A stretch of 64,000 nucleotides of DNA from Empedobacter sedimenti (GCF_030005555.1 NZ_JASCQG010000003.1:186001-250000); one strand, 5' to 3'. Counted from the stretch's first letter, positions 33,975 to 42,592 are shown. Translations and numbers: made by a program. The notes: generated by a model not told the origin, from the letters alone.

Positions 33975-34007
33975 TCGCGCTTAAGATTAACAAATACACA
34001 TGAAACG

Positions 34008-34040
34008 AAAAAAGACTTCCGAATTTGGAAGTCTTTTTTT
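34008..34040 (+). terminator. Terminator of purB
   Basis: AAGACTTCC (34012-34020) pairs with GGAAGTCTT (from 34027) and is followed by a long T-run. It also overlaps a spurious upstream extension of the next gene. Confidence 0.88.
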
Positions 34041-34071
34041 AATTTTACTCACAAATCAAACCTATTTTATA

Positions 34072-35142
34072 ATGAAAAAAGCGACCCTTTTTATTCTTCT
34101 ATTTTGTTCCGTTCATCTTTTTGCACAACAATTAAAATACATTACAGATAAAAACTTTACTGTACAAGGAAAAGCATTTAACAATGCTCCTTTTTATCAC
34201 AGAATTGATACACAAAAGTATACCAAACTTCCTACAAAAGTTAAAGAGCTTTTAACAGCTCCCGCTGGTTTGTATGTCGCGTTTAAATCAAATACGTCGC
34301 AAATAAAACTGGATTGGACAACTCGTTCTACTTATTTGGGCGCAAATACAACTGGAATCATGGCGCGTGGATTAGATTTGTATATCAAAGAAAACGGAAA
34401 GTGGATTTTTGCAGGTGCGGCTTTACCAAATCAGCAAAATATCAAAAGCGAATATGATATTGTCAAGAATCTGACAAAGACAGAAAAGGAATTCATGCTT
34501 TATTTGCCACTTTGGAACGAAATTACAGACTTAAAGATCGGAATTGATGCATCTGCTAATTTTACAAATCAACCGATTGCATATAAAAAGAAAATCGTGG
34601 TTTACGGTTCGAGTATTGTTCAAGGTGCATCAGCAAGTCGTCCCGGAATGAATTATCCATCAATTTTAACACGAAAAACGGGTTACGAATTTATCAATCT
34701 TGGTTTAAGTGGAAATGCAAAAATTGAAATTGAATTAGCTGAAATGATCAAAGATATTCAGGGAGTTGATTTGTTTATCTTAGATTGTGTTCCGAATAGC
34801 TCTGCAGATGAAATTAACGCAAGAACAGTTCCTTTTGTAAAATTACTCCGAAAATATCATCCAAAAACACCAATCTTGATGGTAGAAAGTATTATTCGAC
34901 CAATGAGTAAATTTGATCAAGTTTCTCATGAAAATGTTACAAAACAAAATCAAGCGTACCGAAATCAATACGATGCATTAATAAAACAAGGAGAAAAGAA
35001 TCTCTATCTACTGAAAGGTGATCATTTAATTGGATCTGATAACGAAGGTTCAACAGACGGAACTCATCCAAATGATTTAGGTTTTGATCGACTTTCTACA
35101 GCAATTGAGAGAAAAGTGAATGAGATTTTGAGTAAGAAATAG
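34072..35142 (+). CDS. Secreted SGNH/GDSL-type hydrolase
   Basis: A 356-residue protein. The start MKKATLF at 34072 gives a signal peptide (to about AQQ, residue 19) and lies after the purB terminator. An N-terminal beta-sandwich (about 20-165) of the SGNH N-domain type precedes the esterase domain. Block I is YGSSIVQGAS, the Gly block is LGLSGNA, and the catalytic Asp/His block is DGTHPNDLG near the C-terminus. It probably deacylates a glycan or lipid outside the cytoplasm. It ends one base from the convergent DUF962 gene. Confidence 0.88.
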   Translation: MKKATLFILLFCSVHLFAQQLKYITDKNFTVQGKAFNNAPFYHRIDTQKYTKLPTKVKELLTAPAGLYVAFKSNTSQIKLDWTTRSTYLGANTTGIMARGLDLYIKENGKWIFAGAALPNQQNIKSEYDIVKNLTKTEKEFMLYLPLWNEITDLKIGIDASANFTNQPIAYKKKIVVYGSSIVQGASASRPGMNYPSILTRKTGYEFINLGLSGNAKIEIELAEMIKDIQGVDLFILDCVPNSSADEINARTVPFVKLLRKYHPKTPILMVESIIRPMSKFDQVSHENVTKQNQAYRNQYDALIKQGEKNLYLLKGDHLIGSDNEGSTDGTHPNDLGFDRLSTAIERKVNEILSKK

Positions 35143-35143
35143 A

Positions 35144-35617
35144 TTAATACTTTATACCAACTTTTCTCAAAATAAAACCTAACAACCAAATAGGTCCAAC
35201 TAACAAAAATTGTAAATCTTTGAGAAAACTTGGTTTCTTCCCTTCTATTTTATGACCAATAAATTGCAGAATCCACGTGATAATAAATACAACCAAATAA
35301 ACTATCCAAGATTTTGTACCAATTTGCATATTACACAACGAAATAAAATATTCCATAATCAACATCAAAAAAATCATGATTAGACCAACAACAACTGATA
35401 ATCTAAAATAAAATATTGAAACAATAACCAATGCAATAATTGAAGCTATACTGATATAACCAAAGTTCTGAACATACAAATGTGGCGTTGGAATGTAGGA
35501 AACAAAACCAAGAATCGTCCAAAAGATTAAGGGAACACAAATCCAATGAATGGTTTTGTTTGTCCCATTTTGATGACTTTCTCCATATTCACTAAAAAGT
35601 TGTTCTATTTTTCTCAT
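35144..35617 (-). CDS. DUF962/Mpo1-like membrane protein
   Basis: A 157-residue protein with four hydrophobic segments (about 25-45, 50-70, 72-95, 103-122). It has the family hallmarks YGESHQNGTNKTIHWICVP near the N-terminus and FIGHKIEGKKPSFLKDLQFLLVGP near the C-terminus, whose His residues match the metal site of yeast Mpo1, a dioxygenase acting on 2-hydroxy fatty acids. A similar lipid alpha-oxidation role is inferred by family. It is convergent with the SGNH gene, with a 1-base gap and no terminator between. Confidence 0.88.
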   Translation of the reverse strand: MRKIEQLFSEYGESHQNGTNKTIHWICVPLIFWTILGFVSYIPTPHLYVQNFGYISIASIIALVIVSIFYFRLSVVVGLIMIFLMLIMEYFISLCNMQIGTKSWIVYLVVFIITWILQFIGHKIEGKKPSFLKDLQFLLVGPIWLLGFILRKVGIKY

Positions 35618-35661
35618 TTTAGTTGATTTTATCTTAAATATATTTTGAATCTAAGTAATAA

Positions 35662-36246
35662 ATGAAAATAGATAATTATATTCTATATTTTTATAAAAAT
35701 AATGACACAATGAATAATCAAGATACATTTCATTTTATTGATAAAATCATATCTCAAAAAAATCATTTCGATAATTGGTTAAAATACTTATTACATATTA
35801 ATATTGAACTTAATGAAGAATATAATTCTATATATCAACAAGCATTTTATGTTAAATTATATGAAATGTTAACAAATGGTTTGATTTACGCAGAACAAAT
35901 AGTTGAAATTTTACATAAAACTCAAAATGATAATTTATTAAATTGGTATCAAATTATTGTTAATGATCTAACCTATATAAAAACTCAAATCTCTGAAAAA
36001 GAATTAGCTTTAATAGAATACAAAAGACATCGTGCTTGTCATATTTTTGCAAACGCTTATGAAATTCAAATTACAAAAAAATATGAAATAAAACGTCCAG
36101 ATAGATTTTATAAATGGGATGATTTTACTGATTTATTGATTGAACATGGCTCTGAAAAGGAAATTGACAAATACTTATTTAAAAAAATAAGTATTCTACT
36201 TTCAGAAATGCAAGAAAAATTAGAAAATAATCGTATTCAACAATAA
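35662..36246 (+). CDS. Protein of unknown function
   Basis: A 194-residue soluble protein, mostly helical and rich in Ile, Asn and Lys, without signal or membrane segment. A later ATG at 35710 (MNNQDTFHF) would give 178 residues and may be the true start. Notable segments are YQQAFYVKLYEMLTNGLIYAEQ and IEYKRHRACHIFANAYEIQ. I recognise no family. It is followed by a perfect palindromic hairpin. Its composition is more AT-rich than its neighbours, as judged by its codons. Confidence 0.6.
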   Translation: MKIDNYILYFYKNNDTMNNQDTFHFIDKIISQKNHFDNWLKYLLHINIELNEEYNSIYQQAFYVKLYEMLTNGLIYAEQIVEILHKTQNDNLLNWYQIIVNDLTYIKTQISEKELALIEYKRHRACHIFANAYEIQITKKYEIKRPDRFYKWDDFTDLLIEHGSEKEIDKYLFKKISILLSEMQEKLENNRIQQ

Positions 36247-36276
36247 AGAAAGCCAACATCTAGATGTTGGCTTTCT
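36247..36276 (+). terminator. Perfect 30-base palindrome behind the unknown gene
   Basis: The sequence starting AGAAAGCCAACATC is fully self-complementary over 30 bases. The T-run is short (TTTCT), so it is a weak terminator or an RNA-stabilising hairpin. Confidence 0.65.
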
Positions 36277-36340
36277 CGTATACTTTGGAGCAACCACTCG
36301 CGAAAAGAAACACGAAGTGTTGATCTATATTATATTTTTT

Positions 36341-37048
36341 TTAAGCTTGCATGACAAAAATTGCGGGACGTTTGTGAAAATCATACTTTTCATTTTTCCA
36401 CTCTTTAATCGATAACGTGCGGATATCTTCGTCCTCTAATGTAATGTGACACGCAACACAAATTTTGGTTTCGGCACGAAGAATTTTCGTTAAATCGTCT
36501 ACCATTTGATTGTTACGGTACGGCGTTTCCATAAAAATTTGAGCAATTCCGGTTTTCGCACTTTCAGCTTCTAAATGCGCCAATTTCTTTTTACGTTCCG
36601 TTTTATCAATTGGTAAATAACCGTGAAAAGCAAAGTTTTGACCATTCATTCCAGAAGCCATTAACGCCAACAAAATAGACGATGGACCAACCAAAGGGAC
36701 AACCTGAATGCGTTTCTGTTGCGCAACTTTTACCAATTGTGCTCCTGGATCTGCAACTGCAGGCAAACCAGCTTCGGAAATAATTCCCAAGGTTTTATTT
36801 TGATCTAATAATTTGATCAAATCTAACATTTCTTCTGGCTCTGTATCTTTGTTTAGAATGTAAATATCTAAATCGGCTTGAACTTTTTCGGGGCAAACTT
36901 GTTTGATAAATTTACGTGCAGATTTTTCATTTTCTACCACAAATGTATCAATTGCTCTAATAACGTCAAGATTGTATAAAGGCAATACTCTACTGTGTTC
37001 GCTTTCACCTAAAAGTGAAGGAATCAAATAAACTTTAGCCGTTTTCAT
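36341..37048 (-). CDS. SAM-dependent methyltransferase, RsmI-like (tetrapyrrole methylase fold)
   Basis: A 235-residue protein of the same fold as RsmI, the 16S rRNA C1402 2'-O-methyltransferase. LGIISEAGLPAVADPGAQLV (about 87-106), PLVGPSSILLALMASG (about 117-132) and FMETPYRNNQM (about 170-180) match the family core. It is some 50 residues shorter than E. coli RsmI and its N-terminus (LIPSLLGESEH) differs, so it may be a paralogue with another substrate. It is 9 bases downstream of the phosphatase gene in a dnaA-phosphatase-methyltransferase unit. Confidence 0.82.
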   Translation of the reverse strand: MKTAKVYLIPSLLGESEHSRVLPLYNLDVIRAIDTFVVENEKSARKFIKQVCPEKVQADLDIYILNKDTEPEEMLDLIKLLDQNKTLGIISEAGLPAVADPGAQLVKVAQQKRIQVVPLVGPSSILLALMASGMNGQNFAFHGYLPIDKTERKKKLAHLEAESAKTGIAQIFMETPYRNNQMVDDLTKILRAETKICVACHITLEDEDIRTLSIKEWKNEKYDFHKRPAIFVMQA

Positions 37049-37057
37049 TGTATAATT

Positions 37058-37504
37058 TTAAAGATTGTATTTTTTGATGATTCCGTCTGTGGCTTCATCT
37101 AATAATTGATAAACATACTCGAAAGCATCTTCACCATCGTAGTAAGGATCAGGCACATTTTGCGTTTGCCCTATTCCATCTTTCAAAATCAATTTGATTT
37201 TACTTTGCTCTTCTTCGCTTCGAGCCAATTTTTGCAAATCGATTAAATTTTGTTCATCCATTGCAAAGATTATATCAAACTCATCGAAAAAAATTGGATT
37301 GAAATGCATGGCACGTTGATCAGAAATATCAACACCGTGTTTTTTAGCAACTGCAACCGAGCGTCTATCTGGTTGTTCACCAACATGCCAATCACCTGTA
37401 CCAGCAGAATCTACCAAATGATTGTCGCCAACCTTTGCTTGTAAAATTCCTTCTGCCAACGGAGAACGACAAATATTACCTAAACAAACCATCAAAATTT
37501 TCAT
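37058..37504 (-). CDS. Low-molecular-weight protein-tyrosine phosphatase
   Basis: A 148-residue phosphatase. The P-loop is CLGNICRSP with nucleophile Cys7 and Arg13, and the general acid Asp lies in VPDPYYDG (about residue 118). The fold is that of arsenate reductase-like LMW-PTPs; the activity could be tyrosine or arginine dephosphorylation. It lies 18 bases downstream of the dnaA stop on the same strand. Confidence 0.93.
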   Translation of the reverse strand: MKILMVCLGNICRSPLAEGILQAKVGDNHLVDSAGTGDWHVGEQPDRRSVAVAKKHGVDISDQRAMHFNPIFFDEFDIIFAMDEQNLIDLQKLARSEEEQSKIKLILKDGIGQTQNVPDPYYDGEDAFEYVYQLLDEATDGIIKKYNL

Positions 37505-37522
37505 TGAAAAAATATTTATAGA

Positions 37523-38950
37523 TTAATCTGCAATTTTACGCGAAATATCTTCGATATAACCACGGAATTGCTTATCCGTTTCTTGTAAATTTTTCACTGT
37601 TTTACAAGCGTGTAAAACTGTTGCGTGATCACGTTTACCGATTTGCGTACCAATACTTGCCAAAGACGCTTTTGTATATTGTTTTGCAAAATACATTGCT
37701 AATTGACGCGCTTGTACGACATCACGCTTACGTGTTTTAGATTGAATATCTTCAATCTTCACTTTGAAGTATTCACAAACTGTTTTCTGAATGTAATCAA
37801 TCGAGATTTCTTTGCGAGCAGTTTGTACTAATTTTGATAACGTACGTGCTGTTAAATCTAACGTAATTTCACGTTTATTCAATGTTGCTTGCGCTATGAT
37901 TGAGTTTAATGAACCTTCTAATTCACGCACATTTGTATCAATATTTTGTGCGATATAATCCATTACTTCATCAGGAAATTCGATGCCATCGTTTTCTAAT
38001 TTTTGTTTCAAAATAGAAAGACGTGTATTATAATCAGGATTTTGTAAATCGGCTGATAATCCCCATTTGAAACGAGAAATTAAACGATCTTCCATGTCTT
38101 GGATATCTGCTGGAGATTTATCCGAAGTCAAAATAATCTGATTTCCTCTTTGATGTAAATGATTAAATATATGGAAGAAAACTTCTTGCGTTTTTGCTTT
38201 TCCAGATAAAAACTGAATATCATCCATAATCAAGACATCAATCATTTGGTAAAAGTGAATGAAATCATTTTGATTATTATTTTTTACAGCTTCGATAAAT
38301 TGTTGTGTAAATTTCTCTGTCGAAACATACAAAACTGTTTTTTCTGGGTGTAATTCTTTTACTTCTAAACCTATCGCGTGCACCAAGTGAGTTTTCCCTA
38401 ATCCTACTCCACCATAAATGAATAGTGGGTTGAACGAAGTTCCTCCTGGACGTTTGGCAATCGCACGACCAGCAGCACGAGCTAATCGGTTTGATTCTCC
38501 TTCGATAAAATTATTGAATGTATAATTATGATTTAACTGCGAATCAATTTTTAATTTTTGCAAACCTGGAATAATGAAAGGATTCATCATTTTACCAGCT
38601 TGCAGATTAATTGGCGCTTCAACCTCTTGTGGGCGAGGTTTTTCTTTGTTAGAACTAGGAATACGAACTGTAAATGGTTCGCGACCCTGAGATTTTTGAT
38701 CCATTAAGATACTGTATACCAATTTAGCATCAGATCCTAACTCTTTTTGTAAGGCACTTTTTAAGATTTTGATATAATGTTCCTCCAACCACTCGTAAAA
38801 AAATTTACTTGGTACTTGTATTGTTAAAACATTATTATTTAGCTTGCCCGGAAGTATCGGTACAAACCACGTATTGAATGCATCTTCAGTAATGTTGTCC
38901 TTAATAAAAGACAAGCATTTATCCCACACAGAATTTGCAGTTATCGTCAT
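37523..38950 (-). CDS. dnaA: Chromosomal replication initiator protein DnaA
   Basis: A 475-residue AAA+ initiator that binds DnaA boxes at oriC and melts the origin. The start is the ATG at 38950 (MTITANSVW); a TTG four codons upstream is less likely. Domain I is about 1-90, the linker about 90-140, and the AAA+ domain about 140-350 with Walker A GGVGLGKTH and Walker B VLIMDDIQFL. Domain IV has the signature RDHATVLHACKTV near the end. Whether oriC is here cannot be decided from the window. Confidence 0.98.
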   Translation of the reverse strand: MTITANSVWDKCLSFIKDNITEDAFNTWFVPILPGKLNNNVLTIQVPSKFFYEWLEEHYIKILKSALQKELGSDAKLVYSILMDQKSQGREPFTVRIPSSNKEKPRPQEVEAPINLQAGKMMNPFIIPGLQKLKIDSQLNHNYTFNNFIEGESNRLARAAGRAIAKRPGGTSFNPLFIYGGVGLGKTHLVHAIGLEVKELHPEKTVLYVSTEKFTQQFIEAVKNNNQNDFIHFYQMIDVLIMDDIQFLSGKAKTQEVFFHIFNHLHQRGNQIILTSDKSPADIQDMEDRLISRFKWGLSADLQNPDYNTRLSILKQKLENDGIEFPDEVMDYIAQNIDTNVRELEGSLNSIIAQATLNKREITLDLTARTLSKLVQTARKEISIDYIQKTVCEYFKVKIEDIQSKTRKRDVVQARQLAMYFAKQYTKASLASIGTQIGKRDHATVLHACKTVKNLQETDKQFRGYIEDISRKIAD

Positions 38951-39208
38951 AATATTATCCAAAAGTGCTTAAGTTTTAGTGTAACCTATTGAAGTTCAAT
39001 GTTAATTTTATATCAACCCTTCTCTACAAAATTGTGAACAAATTTTGAATAAAAAAAACGATTTGGGTATTGATAAATTAAAAAATACTTTGTATTATCC
39101 CAAAAAATCAACAAGTAGTTTGAGTGAAAAAATAAAGATAATACAAAGTTAATCTTTTACGTCATATTTTGTCTTATAAAAACTAATATTTCGTATTTTT
39201 GTTTCATT
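38951..39208. promoter_or_regulatory. dnaA upstream region with DnaA-box-like sites
   Basis: TTATCCAAA (38955-38963) and TTATCCCAA (39095-39103) on the plus strand, and TTGTTCACA on the minus strand (39041-39033), each lie within one to three changes of TTATNCACA. A minus-strand -7 box TAACTTTG lies at 39151-39144. A TTTGGG...CCCAAA dyad (39062-39104) spans part of it. This fits dnaA autoregulation; the boxes are too few and too degenerate to call oriC. Confidence 0.35.
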
Positions 39209-39469
39209 ATGGAGATAACACAAGAAAAAATTGACATTGCTACAAGTAAAATTGAAAATCATTTACGTGATCTTGGAATCAAAAATAATTTTTCACTTTT
39301 AAAAATAGAACAAAACGATGACGAAAATAGTCGTGTTTTTTATTTTGAAGTTGCAAATCCAACTTTTAAAACAATTATTCAAATTCCTTATGATTTTATA
39401 AAAGAAGAGCAAAAAGATTCTTCTCAAGCATCATTTAGTTGGATGGATTATAAAAAAATTACTGAATAG
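39209..39469 (+). CDS. Small protein of unknown function
   Basis: An 86-residue soluble protein divergent from dnaA. It looks like an alpha-beta fold: IDIATSKIENHLRDLGI helix, then FSLLKIEQND, SRVFYFEVANPTFKTIIQIPYDFI. The -7 box TATTTTTG (39194-39201) sits just before the ATG, with TTTG at 39168-39171. I recognise no family. It is followed by a hairpin terminator and a thioesterase gene. Confidence 0.65.
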   Translation: MEITQEKIDIATSKIENHLRDLGIKNNFSLLKIEQNDDENSRVFYFEVANPTFKTIIQIPYDFIKEEQKDSSQASFSWMDYKKITE

Positions 39470-39512
39470 ACTTTTTCATTTTAATATAATAAATGATGAA
39501 GTCTTTTTTTTG
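39468..39512 (+). terminator. Terminator behind the 86-residue gene
   Basis: GACTT...AAGTC with inner CATTT/AAATG pairing, followed by a run of eight T (39503-39510). Confidence 0.7.
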
Positions 39513-39559
39513 TCCTTACTTTTGAAGGGAGAAAAATATTTTTTTTTAGAAATTGAATC

Positions 39560-39988
39560 ATGGAAATGAATAATGAAGAAGAACACCTAAATGTTTTTCG
39601 AACAAAAACACGTATCCTTTATAAGCACACTGACCAAATGAAGGTCGTTTATTACGGAAATTATCCTGAGTTTTATGAAATTGGTCGTGTAGAATTAATG
39701 CGAGAACGTGGTTTTCCATATGCTGAGCTGGAAGCTATGGGAATACAAATGCCAATTATAGAAATGCACTCTAAATATATTGGAAGTGCTTTGTACGATG
39801 AGTTAATCGAAATTGAAGCGACAGTACACGAACGAGATAAAGGTGTTAGAATTCGTTTTGATTATAATATTTATAGCGAAGCTGGTAAATTAATCAATCA
39901 AGGTTATACGATTTTGTGTTGTATTGATGCCGAAACTCGTCGTCCAGTTAGGATTCCGGAACGTATTTGGACAAGTTTGGGATTGTAA
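39560..39988 (+). CDS. Acyl-CoA thioesterase, 4HBT/YbgC-like
   Basis: A 142-residue hot-dog-fold thioesterase. The hot-dog N-terminal motif HTDQMKVVYYGNYPEFYEIGR (about 23-43) holds the catalytic Asp equivalent (Asp25), and the E(L/I)..M...G helix follows. It probably hydrolyses short- to medium-chain acyl-CoA in the cytoplasm. A TACTTTTG -7 box (39517-39524) precedes the gene. Confidence 0.9.
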   Translation: MEMNNEEEHLNVFRTKTRILYKHTDQMKVVYYGNYPEFYEIGRVELMRERGFPYAELEAMGIQMPIIEMHSKYIGSALYDELIEIEATVHERDKGVRIRFDYNIYSEAGKLINQGYTILCCIDAETRRPVRIPERIWTSLGL

Positions 39989-40029
39989 TTAATAATTCGT
40001 TAAAAAAATATCTCAATCAAAATTCTCTT

Positions 40030-40037
40030 TAACTTTG
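40030..40037 (+). promoter_or_regulatory. -7 box of the apt promoter
   Basis: TAACTTTG matches TAnnTTTG, 28 nt before the apt ATG. The -33 box is not evident. Confidence 0.5.
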
Positions 40038-40065
40038 CATCTTAACAAAACAGATTAAAAAACGA

Positions 40066-40596
40066 ATGTCAACACTTCAAGAAAAAATCAATCAAACGAT
40101 TGTAGACGTTATCGATTTTCCAAAAGAAGGAATTGTCTACAAAGACATTACTCCATTGTTCTTAAATCCTGAACTTTCGGACGAAATTGTAGACGCTTTT
40201 GTAGAAAAAGCAAAAGGTAAAATAGATGTAGTGTGTGGAATAGAAAGCCGTGGATTTTTGTATGGAATTCAAATCGCTCAAAAACTAAAAGTTCCTTTTG
40301 TATTAATTCGCAAAGCTGGTAAATTACCTCCTCCAACAATTAGCCAATCATATGATTTGGAATATGGACAAGCAACTATCGAAGTTAATTCGAATTACAT
40401 AAAAGATGGTGCTCGTGTTTTAATTCATGATGATGTTTTAGCAACAGGAGGAACTGCGGAGGCTTGTGCTAAACTAGTAGAAAAATGTGGAGGAAATGTA
40501 ACACAATTTTCTTTTATTGTTGATTTAACTTTCTTAAATGGGAAAGATAAATTAACGTCATTTACTGATGACATTGTTACATTGATAGAATATTAA
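40066..40596 (+). CDS. apt: Adenine phosphoribosyltransferase
   Basis: Purine salvage enzyme that makes AMP from adenine and PRPP. The 176-residue length is normal. The PRPP-binding motif VLIHDDVLATGGTA is at about 120-133. The N-terminal region has FPKEGIVYKDITPL (19-32) and the catalytic-loop region has GIESRGFLYG and LIRKAGKLP. It is a monocistronic gene with a -7 box and its own terminator. Confidence 0.97.
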   Translation: MSTLQEKINQTIVDVIDFPKEGIVYKDITPLFLNPELSDEIVDAFVEKAKGKIDVVCGIESRGFLYGIQIAQKLKVPFVLIRKAGKLPPPTISQSYDLEYGQATIEVNSNYIKDGARVLIHDDVLATGGTAEACAKLVEKCGGNVTQFSFIVDLTFLNGKDKLTSFTDDIVTLIEY

Positions 40597-40604
40597 AAAA
40601 TAGC

Positions 40605-40636
40605 TAAATCCATTCTGATGAGTGGATTTTTTTTTA
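40605..40636 (+). terminator. Terminator of apt
   Basis: AAATCCATTC / GAGTGGATTT stem (one G-U pair) with a TGAT loop, then a T-run. The stop of the convergent SanA-like gene (40634) touches the T-run. Confidence 0.82.
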
Positions 40637-41281
40637 CTTTTTAGGAGCTATAATCACTTCTGGTGCTCTATCACTACCAATATCCAATAATGCTTTAATA
40701 TTCGCTAAAACTTCTCTAAAACTTTGTTTTCCTTCCGTTTTGTAAGGTCCGCTATCTGCGCTATATCCTATACAATCTAATCCGAAGATTTTACCTAAGA
40801 AAATAGCTCGTTTCAAATGATAAGACTGAGAAATTAAGATAACTTTCTTAAATTGGAAAATATTCTTGGTTCGATAAATTGTACTATAAGTATCCAAACC
40901 TGCTCCATCAAGATAAGTATCTTCAATCTTAACGCCACGATCCAATAGATACTTTTCCATCACATCAATTTCGTTAAAACCTTCGTGTAATTTTTCTCCG
41001 GAAAGTAAAATAACATCAACCTGATCTTCTTTATACAATCTAATCGAAGCATCTAACCGATCTTTCAAAAACTTAGTAGGCAATCCATCAGCTTGTACTT
41101 TTGCACCAAAAACCACTGCTACACGATAATCTTGTGGGACATTTCCTTGATAATTGTAAATGTAATAAGATGTAAAAACTTGTATTACTAATGCAACAAA
41201 CAATGTAAACGCTGCTATTAAACCAACGATTAACACACTTTTGCGCATTACAAATCTTCCTATTTTTACTAATTTACTCAA
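40634..41281 (-). CDS. SanA/YdcF-like (DUF218) membrane protein
   Basis: A 215-residue protein with one N-terminal membrane helix (about 15-38) and a periplasmic DUF218 domain: VAVVFGAKVQADGLPTKFLKDRLDASIRLY, VILLSGEKLHEG, ILISQSYHLKRAIFLGKIFGLDCIGYSA. SanA in enterobacteria affects envelope permeability and vancomycin resistance at high temperature. A similar envelope role is likely, with no defined activity. It is a single gene convergent with apt. Confidence 0.87.
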   Translation of the reverse strand: MSKLVKIGRFVMRKSVLIVGLIAAFTLFVALVIQVFTSYYIYNYQGNVPQDYRVAVVFGAKVQADGLPTKFLKDRLDASIRLYKEDQVDVILLSGEKLHEGFNEIDVMEKYLLDRGVKIEDTYLDGAGLDTYSTIYRTKNIFQFKKVILISQSYHLKRAIFLGKIFGLDCIGYSADSGPYKTEGKQSFREVLANIKALLDIGSDRAPEVIIAPKK

Positions 41282-41390
41282 ATACTATTTTGTTAAAACA
41301 AGTTTATCGTTCAAAAGTCTATAACATTCGTGATATTTAAAAATTATAAATGTGAAAATTATTTTAAATTTTTCATCGTAATTTTAGCAA

Positions 41391-42182
41391 ATGAACAAAC
41401 CAGAATTAAGAACAGTTACTGTAGAACGTTATTTGCAACCTTTGCGAGAAGGCGGTTCTTTGCCTGCTTTAGCCGATGCTGACGATGGATTTAAATATGT
41501 TTTAAAATTTAAAGGAGCTGGACACGGACCACGAATGTTAATTTCTGAACTTTTAGGAGGAGAAATTGCACGCGTTTTAGGATTTAAAGTTCCGGAATTA
41601 GTTTTTGCAAATTTGGACGAATATTTTGGTCAATCCGAAGCCGATGAAGAAATTCAAGATCTTTTAAAATTTAGCGAAGGAACAAATTTAGCTTTACATT
41701 ATTTATCTGGCGCAATCAATTATGATCCTGCTGTGATGAAAGTGGACGATAAATTATCTTCTCAAATCGTTTGGTTAGATGCTTTTTTAACGAATGTCGA
41801 TCGTACTTTTCGTAATACAAATATGTTGATGTGGCATAAAGAATTGTGGTTGATTGATCACGGTGCTTCTTATTATTTTCATCATTCGTGGGATAATTGG
41901 GAAAAAGCGGCTCTTGCTCCTTTTACGCCGATTAAAGACCATGTTTTACTGAAAAATGCGACAAAACTTGAAGAAGTTGATTCAGAATTTAAAGCAATAT
42001 TAAATGATGAAATCATTGATGAAATTGTTAATTTAATTCCAGATGAATGGTTAGAGACAGAAGCTTATCATTCTACTTTTGATGAGATGCGAACTGTTTA
42101 CAAAACATTTATCAAAACACGATTACAACATACCGAACTTTTTATAAACGAAGCAAACAATGCCAGAAAAAATCTTATATGA
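41391..42182 (+). CDS. HipA-like protein kinase (HipA_2 family)
   Basis: A 263-residue kinase-fold protein. ATP-binding Lys is likely Lys39 in YVLKFKGAG, followed by GPRMLISELLGGEIARVLG. The catalytic loop is NVDRTFRNTN (Asp137, Asn142/Asn144) and the metal-binding motif is IDHG (Asp156). It is shorter than HipA and has no HipB-like partner. Instead, its end overlaps by 23 bases a DUF3037 gene. This pairing is seen repeatedly in bacteria (from memory) and its function is undefined; a toxin-antitoxin role is not established. Confidence 0.85.
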   Translation: MNKPELRTVTVERYLQPLREGGSLPALADADDGFKYVLKFKGAGHGPRMLISELLGGEIARVLGFKVPELVFANLDEYFGQSEADEEIQDLLKFSEGTNLALHYLSGAINYDPAVMKVDDKLSSQIVWLDAFLTNVDRTFRNTNMLMWHKELWLIDHGASYYFHHSWDNWEKAALAPFTPIKDHVLLKNATKLEEVDSEFKAILNDEIIDEIVNLIPDEWLETEAYHSTFDEMRTVYKTFIKTRLQHTELFINEANNARKNLI

Positions 42183-42543
42183 GTATGCGATTCTTCGTTT
42201 GGTTCCGAAAGTTGAACGCGAAGAGTTTATCAATGTTGGAGTGATATTATTCTCCAAAAAAGAAAAATATCTAAAAGTAAAATATTTTATTAATAGTGAG
42301 CGTATCAATGCTTTTTGCCACGAATTGGACCTTGATTTTATTGATAGTAATTTGAATGCTTTGTCAAAAATTGCAGAAGGAATTCATCCTGATTCTGCAG
42401 TTTCAAATTTTGATGTTGCAGAACGGTTTCGTTGGTTAACAGCAGTGAGAAGTTCATCTATTCAGAGTTCTCGTCCGCACCCCGGAAAGACTATTAACTT
42501 AGATAAAACACTTGAAAAATTATTCAGAGAACACGTTTTATAA
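42160..42543 (+). CDS. DUF3037-domain protein
   Basis: A 127-residue soluble protein. The N-terminal YEYAILRLVPKVEREEFINVGVILFSK is the DUF3037 hallmark; the C-terminus has FRWLTAVRSSSIQSSRPHPGK. It overlaps the HipA-like kinase gene by 23 bases, which implies coordinate synthesis, and it may be the kinase's substrate or regulator (inference). No DNA-binding or membrane segment is visible. Confidence 0.87.
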   Translation: MPEKILYEYAILRLVPKVEREEFINVGVILFSKKEKYLKVKYFINSERINAFCHELDLDFIDSNLNALSKIAEGIHPDSAVSNFDVAERFRWLTAVRSSSIQSSRPHPGKTINLDKTLEKLFREHVL

Positions 42544-42584
42544 AACTTAAATAATTAAAAACGAATGTTTTGAAAGTTATTTCT

Positions 42585-42592
42585 TAAGTTTG
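42585..42592 (+). promoter_or_regulatory. -7 box of the ssb-like gene
   Basis: TAAGTTTG matches TAnnTTTG, 31 nt before the ATG. Confidence 0.45.

Noticed and set aside
38951-38962. TTG start for dnaA four codons upstream
   Set aside because: The ATG at 38950 gives the usual N-terminus and is the more common start type.
38951-39208. Chromosomal origin oriC
   Set aside because: Only a few degenerate DnaA-box-like sites and no clear AT-rich 13-mer array; skew cannot be assessed in one window.
41391-42543. Classical HipBA toxin-antitoxin system
   Set aside because: No HipB-like DNA-binding partner is present and the kinase belongs to a shorter, distinct family; toxicity is unproven.
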